From contig CM064422.1 of assembly GCA_032690845.1 (NCBI GenBank), positions 6,200,001 through 6,264,000 on the forward strand: a stretch of DNA of 64,000 bases, written 5' to 3'. This DNA comes from Eleusine coracana subsp. coracana. Its lineage: Eukaryota > Streptophyta > Magnoliopsida > Poales > Poaceae. Below are positions 34,601 to 45,842 of the stretch, one piece after another. The stretch's first letter is position 1; the number at the start of each line of letters is the position of its first letter. The notes beneath the pieces are model-generated. The model saw nothing but the letters and a program-made list of their open reading frames with translations. It was not told the DNA's origin and made no database searches. The position numbers and the translations under genes are program-made.

Positions 34601-37600
34601 TTGAAGATCGGTACTACTATACTCCTCCTCCATTCTTCCGGCATCTTGTTTGACCGAAAGATGAGGTTAAAAAGCTTAGTTAACCATACTATGGCTCTGG
34701 CACCTAAGCATCTCCATACTTTGATGGGGATACCATCAGGGCCCATCGCTTTACCACTCTTCATCCTCTTCAAAGCTTCCTCTATCTCTGTCTCCTGAAT
34801 TCTTCTCACAAAGCGTCTGTTGTTATCATCAAATGAGTCATCCAACTCAAGTATAGGACCTTCCTCCTCTCCGTTAAACAACTTATCAAAGTACTCTCGC
34901 CATCTGTCCTTGATCTCCTCATCTCTCACCAGGAGTCGGTCTACCCCATCCTTGATACATTTGATTTGGTTGATGTCCCTCGTCTTCCGCTCACGGATCC
35001 TAGCCATCCGATAGATGTCCTTCTCTCCTTCCTTCGTGCCTAGTCGCTGATAAAGGTTATCATATGCCTGACCCTTTGCTACACTCACTGCTCGTTTTGC
35101 AGCCCTCTTGGCTATTTTATAGCCTTCTATGTTGGTTGCACTCTTGTCAAGATGTAGGCGTTTGAAACACTCCTTCTTCTCCTTGATAGCCCTTTGCACC
35201 TTATCATTCCACCACCAGGTGTCTTTTGCTTCTTGTTTGCCTCCTCTACTCACGCCAAACACTTCTGAAGCTACCTTCCGAACACATGTTGCTATTTTTA
35301 GCCACATGTCATCTGGTCCTTCTCCTTCCTCCCAGGGTCCCTCTCCTAGCATCCTCTCCTTAAAAGTTTGCGCCAGCTCCCCTCTAAACTTCCACCACTT
35401 CGTTCTCGCGATTTTGGTACGTTTGTCCCTGTATACCCGTACCCGAAAACGAAAATCCGCCACCACAAGCTTATGTTGAGTGACGACACACTCCCCAGGT
35501 ATCACCCTACAGTCCAAGCAAGCACGCCTGTCCTCCCTCCTGGCAAGGATAAAGTCGATTTGGCTCGAGTGTTGTGCACTTCTAAAGGTCACTAGATGGG
35601 ATTCCCTCTTCCTAAATATGGTATTCGCTACCAACAAGTCATAAGCTAGCGCCCAATTAAGTATATCCACCCCCTCCTGATTCCTACTACCATACCCGAA
35701 CCCCCCATGGACCCGCTCGAACCCTACATTAGACGTCCCCACATGGCCGTTAAGGTCTCCTCCTATGAAAAGCTTCTCACTGATAGGTATGCCACTAACC
35801 ATGCTATCTAAATCTTCCCAAAACTGATTTTTGATGCTCTCATTAAGACCTACCTGAGGGGCATATGCACTGATCACATTTAAAGCCGAATCTCCAACTA
35901 TCAGCCGAACAAGGATAATCCGGTCCCCGTGCCTCCTAACATCTACGACTCCATCCTTAAGGCTCCTGTCGATCAAGATGCCTACACCATTTCTACCCGA
36001 TGTTGTACCCGTGTACCAAAGCTTGTAGCCCGTATTCTCCACCTCCTTCGCCTTCTGGCCCTTCCATTTAGTCTCTTGAACGCATAGGATATTTACACGC
36101 CTCCTAATGCGATGACCAGATTGTTCAATTTTTTTTTTAATTGACCGCCATTCCCCTCTTCTTTTCCTTATCCAGTTTTATTCACTCTCTTTCCTCTATT
36201 TTTTGTTTGGTTTTTTTATTGATCTTTTCCCATCTCTCTTCTTCTTTGACTTCTTTCTTGTGTTTGTTTGTTTTGCTCTTGTGCTTGGGTTCTTCGAGGT
36301 ATCATCTCTAGCCTATCCTAACTTGCTTGGAATTAAAGGCTTAGGTGTTGTTGTTGTTGTTGATTGCCACTCCCCAAGCTAGTTACGACACTCCTAGTGC
36401 GGCAAAACATGAAGCTTAAAGAGGAAGATTGCCATCCTAAACATCCTTTAATACAGGTTCAGGCTGTTCTGTTGGTGCTTGGAGGGTGTGAGGTGCCTCT
36501 TGGCTTAGAAAGCATTGCAGTACCTACAGTGCATGATGAGAAGGTATTCCTTATCACTAGAATACGTCTATATAACTACTTCTAGTTTCTCCTAAAGCTT
36601 TGTCCTATATATGCAGAATACAGCTGCGGCTGATCAAAGGGTTGCTTCGTTTATGAGGTTCCGTGAAAAGAGAAAGGAAAGATGCTTCGATAAAAAAATA
36701 AGATACAATGTGCGCAAGGAGGTTGCCCAAAAGTATGAACAATATCACGCCCAAGCACTTTTAGGTTCTTTCATAATTAACCATTCCAAACCTAATTAAT
36801 TATGTAACCATAACAGACCATGGTCAATGCAGAAGAACTTTAAATAACATTCTTACATATAGTTTTTTTAAAAAAAAAATTAAATTGATATCCCTGCATC
36901 ACTAAGTGGTAACATTAATCTAAGTCCAGTTCAGGACAGTTAATGAGCCTGTTTGATTTATTTTCTATATTACACTCTGGAGGAAAGCAAGATTTTTTTT
37001 AGATGAAGAAAGCAGGATTCGATTTGCATAATTGTTTTAGGCCACAAATATAAATGTAATGCACTTCAGATTCAACGTCCCTAGCCAGTGAATGTTCTCT
37101 GGTAGACCAGCATTCAACCTTTTTTCTTCTACATGTAGGAGAGCTGCGTATCATTATATTAAGAAGAAACCAGCATTTCAACCTCATACATTTATTTTTT
37201 TTATTTGGGGGGGGGGGGGGGGGGGGGGGGGGAGGGGAGGGGAGGGTACAATCTCTTATATATACCTACCCGATCCAATCCTATATCTCTTGTTAATCTT
37301 GAATAGGTCAAGTATTTCTTTTTTGAAACTAGAGTACTCGGAAAAAAATAGATATTGAAGTTCGAGAATATACACAGCAGGATAAACCTATGCAGTAAAA
37401 GGCTTCTATAAACAGAATTTGCTCTGATAGACATAGTATAATGCTAGAACTCGCTGAACTTGCATGGTTATCAAACTCATATGTGAAGTGAATGTAGAAC
37501 TTTATTTGAATTGAATATCAAATTATGGGGACTTTCTTTCCATTCTTGATTTAAAATTTGGAAACAAATGTCTCAAGAATTAGAGGGTTGCGCTCAAGAA

Positions 37601-39037
37601 AGTTATTCAGATTTTACTGGTTTATGATTTGGTATCACCTTGTCAGATAGTCATGCTCCATTAACTATTTCTAATTTTATTCAGCTGAGGGCTTTTTCCC
37701 CCCACTCTGGTTAATTTTATTTCAGTTTTTTTGACACTTTTCTTTTCTTCAAGCTTAGGGATTAAATGCCTTATTTTCTTAACATGTTGGTGCTGCTACC
37801 AGAGAACAAATCCTAGCCAGCAGACTGCTGACCCCAGTTGACCCCGCTAGGAATATATCCCAGTTTGTTACTAAACATACTTGGTGTTTGGAAATCGCTA
37901 TTGAGAGTTGTTTACTTGTTTCTGTTGCAAGTCAAAAAAAATTTGCATGCATCATACAAATTAATTAGCTTTGTCAGGATGAAGCAAAGCAAAGGCCAGT
38001 TTGCTGTGCGAGCAGATTCTGGTGATCATACATGTTCATCTGCAGCTTGTAGCTCTCCAGCTACTGGTGAGGGTGGTCATTTTCGAGAAACCCAGTGAGT
38101 TAGTTCAGTTATCATATGTGCCAATTGCTGTTTGTGTTTATGTAGAAGTTTTATATTGATTACATTCCAAAGCTTCTGCATGTATATAGATGGACTCATG
38201 TTGCCTTGTTGGTAGTTGTCAAAATTGTGGCATCAGCTTGAGGCTTACTCCAGCAATGCGTCGGGGGCCGGCAGGTCCAAGGTCCCTATGTAATGCTTGT
38301 GGCTTGATGTGGGCAAATAAGGTCTGTCTCTTGATCTGTCCTATTCTTTCTTCTTTTTTTTCTCCATATGCCAAATAAAAAGCAGTATTCTCCTGAACCT
38401 GGCCTGGTTTCTATATGACGACTCAACAAAATACCTGATCAAGTTGCTTTTATGGGCCTTACTCACATTACTACTGCTACTACTACTATGGCATTTGAAT
38501 TTCTCAGGGTACTCTAAGAAGTCCTCTTAATGCCCCCAAAATGACTCTGCAGCATCCTGCGAATTCTAGCAAAATGGTGTGCTATGTTTGTAATTGAAAT
38601 TCGTTTATCTGAACATTAACGTATAGTTTGTTCTTTCAAAAAAAGAACATTCACTTACGATTCATTTGTGTTTATTTTGTGCAGGGGGTGCAGATGACAA
38701 AAAATTAGACGTTCTTCCTACAGAGTATAAGCAAGCCACTGTCAGAACTGTCTCTAAGATGTAAGCATGCGCTCTTTATAGTGTATATCTAAAATCATTG
38801 GGGATAACAAAATACATACCATAGGCTTGGACGGTGGGCAGTTTATCCTGTGAACCCAGGGCTTGAATGGACACGTTTGGTTTCTAGTTGTATATGATCA
38901 CTGTTACAAACTTTTGCCGTATACAATACAATGAATGCACGCTCAAACCTTTTAATTTTTTGGGCAGGATACCTGAACATGAGCTGAAGCTAGCCATACG
39001 CCTACCCACGGAAAAAGACATCAAGGCACTCTCGTGA
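31619..39037 (+). CDS. TIFY-CCT-GATA transcription factor (ZIM/ZML type)
   Basis: Exons: 31619-31786, 36457-36543, 36617-36732, 37978-38094, 38216-38321, 38508-38589 (donor uncertain), 38685-38760, 38968-39037; about 273 residues. Domain order is that of plant ZIM-type GATA factors. The TIFY region spans exons 1-2 (QLTMVYHGEVYVFDPV then VQAVLLVLGG). A CCT motif follows (FMRFREKRKERCFDKKIRY then NVRKEVAQKMKQ). The GATA zinc finger is CX2CX20CX2C (CQNCGISL...LCNACGLMWANK). These are nuclear DNA-binding regulators. Intron 1 is 4.7 kb because of an antisense RTE insertion and an older RTE fragment. The end is the weak part: splicing exon 6 at 38576 gives an early stop (KMGVQMTKN), while a weaker donor at 38589 keeps frame through two more exons ending KDIKALS. 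Confidence 0.85.
33238..36104 (-). mobile_element. RTE-clade LINE copy A, 5'-truncated but with open EN-RT frame
   Basis: Flanked by an 18-bp perfect target duplication (taatgcgatgaccagatt at 33220-33237 and 36105-36122). One frame is open from the 5' break to the stop at 33334, about 922 codons. It begins in the endonuclease domain (RRVNILCVQETKW), continues with FIGGDLNGHVG and SQIDFILARR, then reverse transcriptase with the FADD catalytic box (CMLFADDVVLVDE), and ends LAIDVPEP. The 3' UTR is under 100 bp and ends in a GTT trinucleotide tail, typical of RTE elements. Only the start of the endonuclease is missing. It lies antisense in intron 1 of the GATA gene. Plant copies are often misannotated as craniofacial development protein 2-like. 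Confidence 0.93.
36130..36362 (+). mobile_element. Older RTE 3'-end fragment, opposite orientation to copy A
   Basis: Ends atcatctctagcctatccta, acttgcttgg, attaaaggctta, then a GTT tail to 36362. This is the same 3' terminus as copies A and B but diverged, with a longer CT-rich 3' UTR-like stretch before it. The left limit is uncertain. Confidence 0.7.
37207..37232. repeat. Poly-G run in GATA intron 3
   Basis: 26 consecutive G bases followed by ggaggggagggg; could form G-quadruplexes and is prone to length error. Confidence 0.9.
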
Positions 39038-39061
39038 CAAGTGAACGGAAGCGTCATGACA

Positions 39062-39530
39062 AGTGTTCCAATAAGTGTAGATATCCGTTAGAGAACTGCT
39101 GACTTCAGGGTGGAATATAAAGCAGCAAAACAACAAAGAGCAGCTTTCATTTGTTGAAAAAAAAGTAATGCCAGCAATGAGTTTGCTATTTGTATTTGTT
39201 TCCTCCATGTATCACACATATTTCTTCCCTAGGTGGAATCAAGATCTATGCTTTACAAGGTACTACAGTGGGATCCCTCCGGCCCATCGCTGCCATGAAC
39301 GGGCTCGCTCCGCCAGTGCAACAAGTATTTAAATTAATGTAGATCTCCGTTAAGGAACTGCTGACTTCAGGATGGAATATAAAAGCAGCAAAACATCAAA
39401 GAGCAGATTTCATTATTGAAAAAACAAGTAATGCCGGCATTGGGTTTGCTATATGTATTTATTTCCACCATGTATCGCACATATTTATTCCCTAGGTAGA
39501 ATCAAGATCTATGCTTTACAAGGTATTACA
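39062..39530. repeat. Diverged tandem duplication downstream of GATA gene
   Basis: Two copies of about 210 bp with a 262-bp period (39062-39268 and 39320-39530), sharing aactgctgacttcagg, ggaatataaa, caaagagcag and atcaagatctatgctttaca. It lies in the GATA 3' flank. Confidence 0.85.
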
Positions 39531-39703
39531 TGCAGAGTACAGTACAAAGGAGAACATTCCATACTCCTATGTGCTACAAATTTACATCATGCTACCTGAG
39601 GATCACAAATGAGACTCCAACTAAGGATCACAAGAGAGAGGCTCCAACTGACTGCTGTGTTCTGAGAATAACAAAGGAGAGATTTCAACTGATGCGTCAA
39701 CGG

Positions 39704-42700
39704 CTACTTGAAATTTAGCTGGCAATACATGACTTCTGGAATTTGATGAGCCATTTCAACACACCAGCCAAAAAGTACATTGAACCTATCGCTTGGGCTA
39801 CAACAGATAAGCAAAAAAATTAAAAAGTAGACACCAACAACATAAATTGGAATATGAAAACAAAGGAGGGAAAAATTACCTGGTATTACTAGAGATCAAC
39901 CCATATTCCTTAAATTGAGCTAATTCAATGCCAATATTATTTGGTGGAGCATCAATAGTAGGAACTTGGAGCATTAATCCACGGAACCCCCCTTTCCATA
40001 GTGGAAGGACCTCGCCAATTGTGGCAGCAGCCTCATGGCTTTCTAGTTCGATGTGTATGAGGAGAGGAACCCTGACAGCCGTACTCATACCCTCCACCAT
40101 CCCAAACTTATCGTGAAGAACCTGAAATAACAAGAAACAAGAATTATAAGTGTATATATGTGCACCCACGTAATGCCAACACAATCAAAGTATATCTAAG
40201 AAGAAGAGAAAGAAAGAAAATACCTTAGCAAGGGGAGCAAGAGAGTTTTGGAGAGGGCTGGCATTTGGACTATAATGAGGATACTTGATGGTACGCACCT
40301 AACGAATATCAAAGTAAACATCGTTAGGTGCATAATAACTAATTCAAAATTTCATTATGGTTGGAAAGTAGTAAAACTATACATAAAAGAACATATGAAT
40401 GATAAACATGTCAACAAGAATCTCATTAATCGCTACTCATTAGTGCTTCCCAAACATATATGGGCATCCCGGCATGCATGGACAGTAAAAACTAAAAAGG
40501 GCTCTGTTATATGATTTTCTATAAGTGTAGAACTCTACTCTCTATGAAGTCACAACTCTGCAGTGATATAAATAAAAAACCGCCTAGTGCTTTCTTGGAA
40601 AAAAAAGAGAAGAGAACAATGCCAGGTCACAGATGGCTGTTGGAACAAATGCAAGTATATTTTGGAGAGGGGGGGGGGGGGGGGGTCAAGAGATTATTTA
40701 AACATAAAACTGTTGAATTGGCGCTCCACACATGATGAAATTTTTGCCTGAAATCCAATTCTTGTGCTACTTGATTACAATTTCCAGTACCAACAAATTA
40801 ATGAAAGAATAAAACAAGCTGCAGAAATAACCAGACGTTACTCATTTCTCATTGAGAACAGAGGGGAAAACATCAAGATACCAACATTGGATTGCTAGTT
40901 GCTCCTTCCTGTTTTGGTTGATGACATTAGGGCTACACTTTCAGTTCTTTTTGAGCTAAAATTTTTATCCTAACATAATCAATTAAAACCAGAGACAGAT
41001 AGTGCAAAATTATCAGGATTAACAGTTACCACTCACAACAAACAAATGCAAAACTAATAAACTACAAAATAATAAGATGCTACTCATTTCTTATAAAGAA
41101 CCAACATGCAAATTTTTAGAAAAAATTATGCCACTTTTTGACAAGTCTAATACTTTGCATCCAGGAAACAAAAGAACAGTCATAATGACATACCTTCTTG
41201 TCATCAGTATCTTTGTCATAGTTAAGGGCCTCAACAATGTATTCAGCACCAGTCTCGTTCCAGGGGATTTTATCATGCTCACTTGGGAATAAGATACTAA
41301 ATATTAACATACCATCCTGATTAAGAACAACTGTGAAGCAGACTAGTATATAGACATAATTTTCATACTTGGATGTGAATAAAGTAACCTCCTTTTCACC
41401 GAACATAAGAGTGGTGGGGTCCTTCATCGTAAAATCACTTCTCCACCCTTGATCTGGGTGATGATGCCTAAACATACAGGTCTGCACCCAAAATACAGGT
41501 ACATATCAAAGCATATTATATACAATCCCGTAAGCTAAGTGATCTCTTGATATCATAAAGCGCGTGAAGCACTTGATTAGAGAGCATACCTTCTCGTCCA
41601 TAGAGCTTAATAAGGGATCATTAATTGCAACTAGCTCTAAATCTTGGCTGTTCAAAGCGATCTTAACCATGGTCCTTGCAATTCTGCCACAACCTGATGA
41701 ATACCAGCAGAAATAAATAACAACAACAACAACAACAACAAAGCCTTTTTATCCCAAGCAAGTTGGGGTAGGCTAGAGATGAAACCCATGGGAACCCAAA
41801 AAAGAAGAGAATCACGGTTCCGGCACGTCTATTGCTAGTCTCCAAGCACTCCTATCCATAGCTAGCTCCTTAGGGATATCCCACGCCTTCAGGTCTCTCT
41901 TAACCGACTCGTCCCAAGTCAAGTTAGGTCGGCCTCTACCTCTCTTAACATTAGCATCTCTCTTTAGAACCCCACTACATACCGGCGCCTCCGGAGGTCT
42001 CCGTTGGACATGTCCGAACCATCTCAACCGATGTTGAACCAATTTCTCCTCGATAGGTGCCACTCCTATCCTGTCCCGGATATCTTCATTCCGTATTCGG
42101 TCTCTTCTTGTATGCCCGCAAAACCAACGCAACATACGCATCTCTGCTACACTTAGTTGTTGAACATGTCGTCTTTTCGTAGGCCAGCACTCAGCACCGT
42201 ATAACATCGCCGGACGAATTGCCGTCCTATAGAATTTACCTTTTAGCTTTTGTGGCACCCTCTTGTCGCATAAGACGCCGGATGCTTGACGCCATTTCAA
42301 CCAGCCGGCTGAAATTCTATGCCTAACATCTTCATCGATGTCACCGTCCTTTTGCAACATCGATCCTAAATAACGAAATGTATCCTTCTTGGCCACCAAT
42401 TGTCCATTAAGGCTAACGTCTCCATCCTCATGTCTAGTCACGCTAAACTCGCACATCATATACTCGGTCTTGGCCCTACTAAGTCTGAAACCCTTGCACT
42501 CTAATGTGTGCCTCCACAGCTCCAACTTCCTATTAACCCCATCCCTACTCTCGTCAACTAACACCACATCATCAGCAAAGAGCATACACCAAGGGACATC
42601 ACTCTGTATTTCTCGTGTGACCTCGTCCATCACTAAAGCAAATAAATAAGGGCTCAATGCTGATCCTTGGTGTAGTCCTATTTTAATCGGAAAGTCATTG

Positions 42701-45176
42701 GTATCGCCATCACATGTCCGAACACACGTCCTCGCGTCCCTGTACATATCCTTGATGAGGGTAATATACTTAGTTGGGACTTTGTGCTTCTCCAAGGCCC
42801 ACCACATGACACTTCTTGGCACTTTGTCATATGCCTTCTCGAGGTCAATAAAGACCATGTGTAAGTCCTTCTTTTGCTCCCGATATCTCTCCATCAATTG
42901 TCGCATTAAGAAAATCGCCTCCATGGTTGATCTTCCAGGCATGAACCCAAACTGGTTTTGCGTCACACTTGTCACTCTTCTTAGACGATGCTCGATGATT
43001 CTCTCCCAGAGCTTCATCGTATGGCTCATCAACTTAATCCCACGATAGTTAGTACAACTTTGAACATCTCCCTTGTTCTTGAAGATCGGTACTACTATAC
43101 TCCTCCTCCATTCTTCCGGCATCTTGTTTGACCGAAAGATGAGGTTAAAAAGCTTAGTTAACCATACTATGGCTCTGGCACCTAAGCATCTCCATACTTC
43201 GATGGGGATACCATCAGGGCCCATCGCTTTACCACTCTTCATCCTCTTCAAAGCTTCCTCTATCTCTGTCTCCTGAATTCTTCTCACAAAGCGTCTGTTG
43301 TTATCATCAAATGAGTCATCCAACTCAAGTATAGGACCTTCCTCCTCTCCGTTAAACAACTTATCAAAGTACTCTCGCCATCTGTCCTTGATCTCCTCAT
43401 CTCTCACCAGGAGTCGGTCTACCCCATCCTTGATACATTTGATTTGGTTGATGTCCCTCGTCTTCCGCTCACGGATCCTAGCCATCCGATAGATGTCCTT
43501 CTCTCCTTCCTTCGTGCCTAGTCGCTGATAAAGGTTATCATATGCCTGACCCTTTGCTACACTCACTGCTCGTTTTGCAGCCCTCTTGGCTATTTTATAG
43601 CCTTCTATGTTGGTTAGCAGAAATAAATAAAAGACTGAGAAATCACCGTGGTTCACCAATTACACCAGAAATATGACTCTAGTTTTTGGAAACTTACCGT
43701 TTATTCCTATTTTAATCTTTGCCTTTGCTGCATCGACAAAATCCACACAAAATAAAATGCAGGGTGAGAATTAGAACCAGAGTGGAAGTTAAGACTTAAG
43801 AGGTGACTGAGCATGTGTGCGCCATGAGATCGAACTAAACGGATAAGAGAAAAATACGTAGTAGAAGAACGTGCCGAGAAATGAGCAGATAGCTTTAAAT
43901 GATCTCTGGTCTTGGAAGGAAAAATCATAAGTACGTAGTCACTAACCCATGTTCTGCACTTCACCGGGTCTAGCTTCGTTTGTCCTCTGCAAACCAGCCC
44001 CGCTCTGAAAGTTAACAGGTACACCAGTTAAGCAACTTACAATGTTGAACTTGGTATTACATTAATAGAAATATTTCACTAACCACATTATTGGTGGAAG
44101 AAGATGTCAAATTTGGTGCAGGCAAAACAAAAATCTGCTTGGATCGGTGTAACAACTTAGAACCTACAACAATAGAATGATAGAAAAAGGATAAAGTAAG
44201 AGAAATAGCCAGTGAATAGCTAGCATTCAACACAACAAGAACCATCTCACCTTTCCCACCGTTCACACAAACAAGGATAGAGTCAATATACAAGGGATCA
44301 TTGCTGCCCTCAAAGAACATGGGATCCCGTTCACACCTCACATCTGCTTCCCATTGGGAATGGCCATCCATGCTTTCCAGTACCAAAAAATCCCCCATAC
44401 CAAGAGACGGAGGGGCAGAATGAAATTTCAAAAGCATACAATCTTTGAAATGCACAACATCAAGCTTGGGTACTTCACCATCGTACACATCTGCCTCGAG
44501 CACAGTATCTCTACTTGACCTACGGAATCTCATCCCCACCCCAACCCAATCGCCTTCGTAGGTTGACACAGACATTCTCTCGCACGCAGTACAGGGACGA
44601 ACTACAAGCAAAAAGAAAACGCGAGTCAGTTTGAACAAGAGCCTATTAAACGGATTAACGAAATACAGATGAAAAAATCGACACATGTTTATTAGGCAAT
44701 TCAAGAAGTCACGACGGAGACAAAAATTTCTAAGAAGTGACTCTGGTACTCCAGACTCAAACGCACTACACACGAAAGATTTGAACCAAAACTGATCAAG
44801 AACCTATCACACAGCCCACACGCTCAGATGTGAAGTCAAGAAGGTACAACCAAAAATCAAGAAACTAACCATCGTTATTCGGTGCACGAACGCCAATGTG
44901 AACTAGCTGCTCGCGCTCGGGCACCTCAACTACTGAATCAACATGGCAATTCAATCTCAACCCATGCCCCTCCAAAACGATTGACTCGCCCACGGAAAGG
45001 TCTGGGAGAAGCCTCCTGTCGGCCTCCAACTTCACAGAGAACCCCTCCTTCCTCTTCTCCACTGCTACCAAAACGCAGTCACACGGCAAGAATACCTTGA
45101 CGCGCTGCCCCTTCATGCTCTTGGGGAAGGATGCCATGGCGCTCGAACTCGAGCTCGCTGGAGGATCGCTCGACAT
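39704..45176 (-). CDS. Novel N-terminal region fused to a shortened, catalytically dead GAPDH-like domain
   Basis: Eleven exons on the minus strand: 45176-44870, 44601-44251, 44163-44084, 44004-43947, 43727-43698, 41693-41590, 41481-41369, 41281-41194, 40298-40224, 40121-39880, 39797-39704; 513 residues, all phases consistent. Residues 1-246 are unrecognised; two segments look alike (LSVGESIVLEGHGLRLNCHV and LGMGDFLVLESMDGHSQWEA). Residues 265-277 (MAKAKIKIGINGC) equal the start of cytosolic GAPDH, followed by GRIARTMVKIAL and LELVAINDPL. Later parts also match: IPWNETGAEYIVEA, NSLAPLAKVLHDKFGMVEG and LMLQVPTIDAP. The NAD-binding Rossmann part is mostly present, but the central segment before the active site is missing. 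The active-site Cys (NASCTTNC in GAPDH) is Pro392 in NASPLQNS, and the catalytic His position reads TAVRV (Arg419). Glycolytic activity is very unlikely. It could be a regulatory or binding protein, or a decaying gene. An RTE sits in intron 5. Confidence 0.72.
40669..40685. repeat. Poly-G run
   Basis: 17 consecutive G bases in intron 8 of the GAPDH-like gene. Confidence 0.9.
41721..43615 (-). mobile_element. RTE-clade LINE copy B, 5'-truncated
   Basis: Flanked by a perfect 15-bp target duplication (agcagaaataaataa at 41706-41720 and 43616-43630). It begins within the linker before reverse transcriptase (NIEGYKIAKRAAKRA) and keeps an open frame with the FADD box to the stop at 41812, then the short 3' UTR and GTT tail. 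Over the shared part the predicted protein differs from copy A at only about four residues (for example IPIEVW against IPIKVW), so both are young. It lies in intron 5 of the GAPDH-like gene, in sense with it. The frame reads by chance across its 5' junction into host DNA up to 43659. Confidence 0.93.
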
Positions 45177-45488
45177 TCTCGGCGTGGGGTTCTTGGAGCG
45201 AGAAGCTACGCAAGAAAGAAGAGGAGGGGTTCTTTGGGGCGAGAGGCCTTAGCGACGGGGGTGGGAAATGCTTGTGTTCAAAGCGGTAGCTGAATCAATC
45301 GTTAAATAGTTGGACTTGGGCCGGATTACCCGAGATCATCAGAAACATACGCTCGGTAAATTGTGTTTTCCAGTAAATAAAATGTGCTTAATTCACGAAA
45401 TATAAATCCAGAATGTGACTAATGCAAAATTCATTAAAACGAAATAGAGAGGTTGCAATGCAACCGGACAAGAGAAAGATTCAAATGC

Positions 45489-45514
45489 AAAAAAAAAAAA
45501 AAAAAAAAAAAAAA
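45489..45514. repeat. Poly-A run
   Basis: 26 consecutive A bases upstream of the GAPDH-like gene; could be the tail of a retroposed insertion, but no source sequence is recognised beside it. Confidence 0.85.
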
Positions 45515-45707
45515 GCTCAGGAAAGAAGAAGGAAATGGGGAAAAGAAGGGAAAATAGCAAATCACTTGCCTTGCTTGTCGTCGGTGATGGCCAAGCCGCA
45601 CCCGCTCCAATCCAGTTCCTCCAGTGACCCCTCCCGCGATCGTTGTTGTGATGACCTCTCCTCCAAGAGTCGAGCCCTAACTTTTCTTCAGTTTCTCCGG
45701 TGATTAC

Positions 45708-45842
45708 ATGGCGGCCGCGGAATTGCTCGCGAAGGAGTCGACACAGGAAGCTGCCTCTTCGTTGTCGCCTTTACCCGCCGCCACCGAGATGCGCGCTCGT
45801 CGGAGCCGAAGTTCCCGGCGCCGTCTGCGCCGTCAGGAGTAG
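45708..45842 (+). CDS. Possible 44-residue ORF or orphan first exon
   Basis: ATG-initiated GC-rich frame beginning MAAAELLAKESTQEAASSL and ending in an Arg/Ser-rich stretch before a stop. It looks like the start of a plant gene but has no recognisable continuation. It may be a small ORF in a leader, a broken gene, or chance. Confidence 0.2.
   Translation: MAAAELLAKESTQEAASSLSPLPAATEMRARRSRSSRRRLRRQE

Noticed and set aside
33911..35595. Several plus-strand frames over the RTE copies (also repeated at 42389-43492)
   Set aside because: They are antisense shadows of the reverse transcriptase frame and occur identically in both copies.
43616..43659. N-terminal extension MVNHGDFSVFYLFLLTNIE of the RTE copy B frame
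   Set aside because: It lies in host DNA beyond the 5' break and across the target duplication, so the join is accidental.
45422..45703. 93-codon frame containing a lysine run
   Set aside because: The lysines come from a 26-A homopolymer; no domain and no matching splice context.
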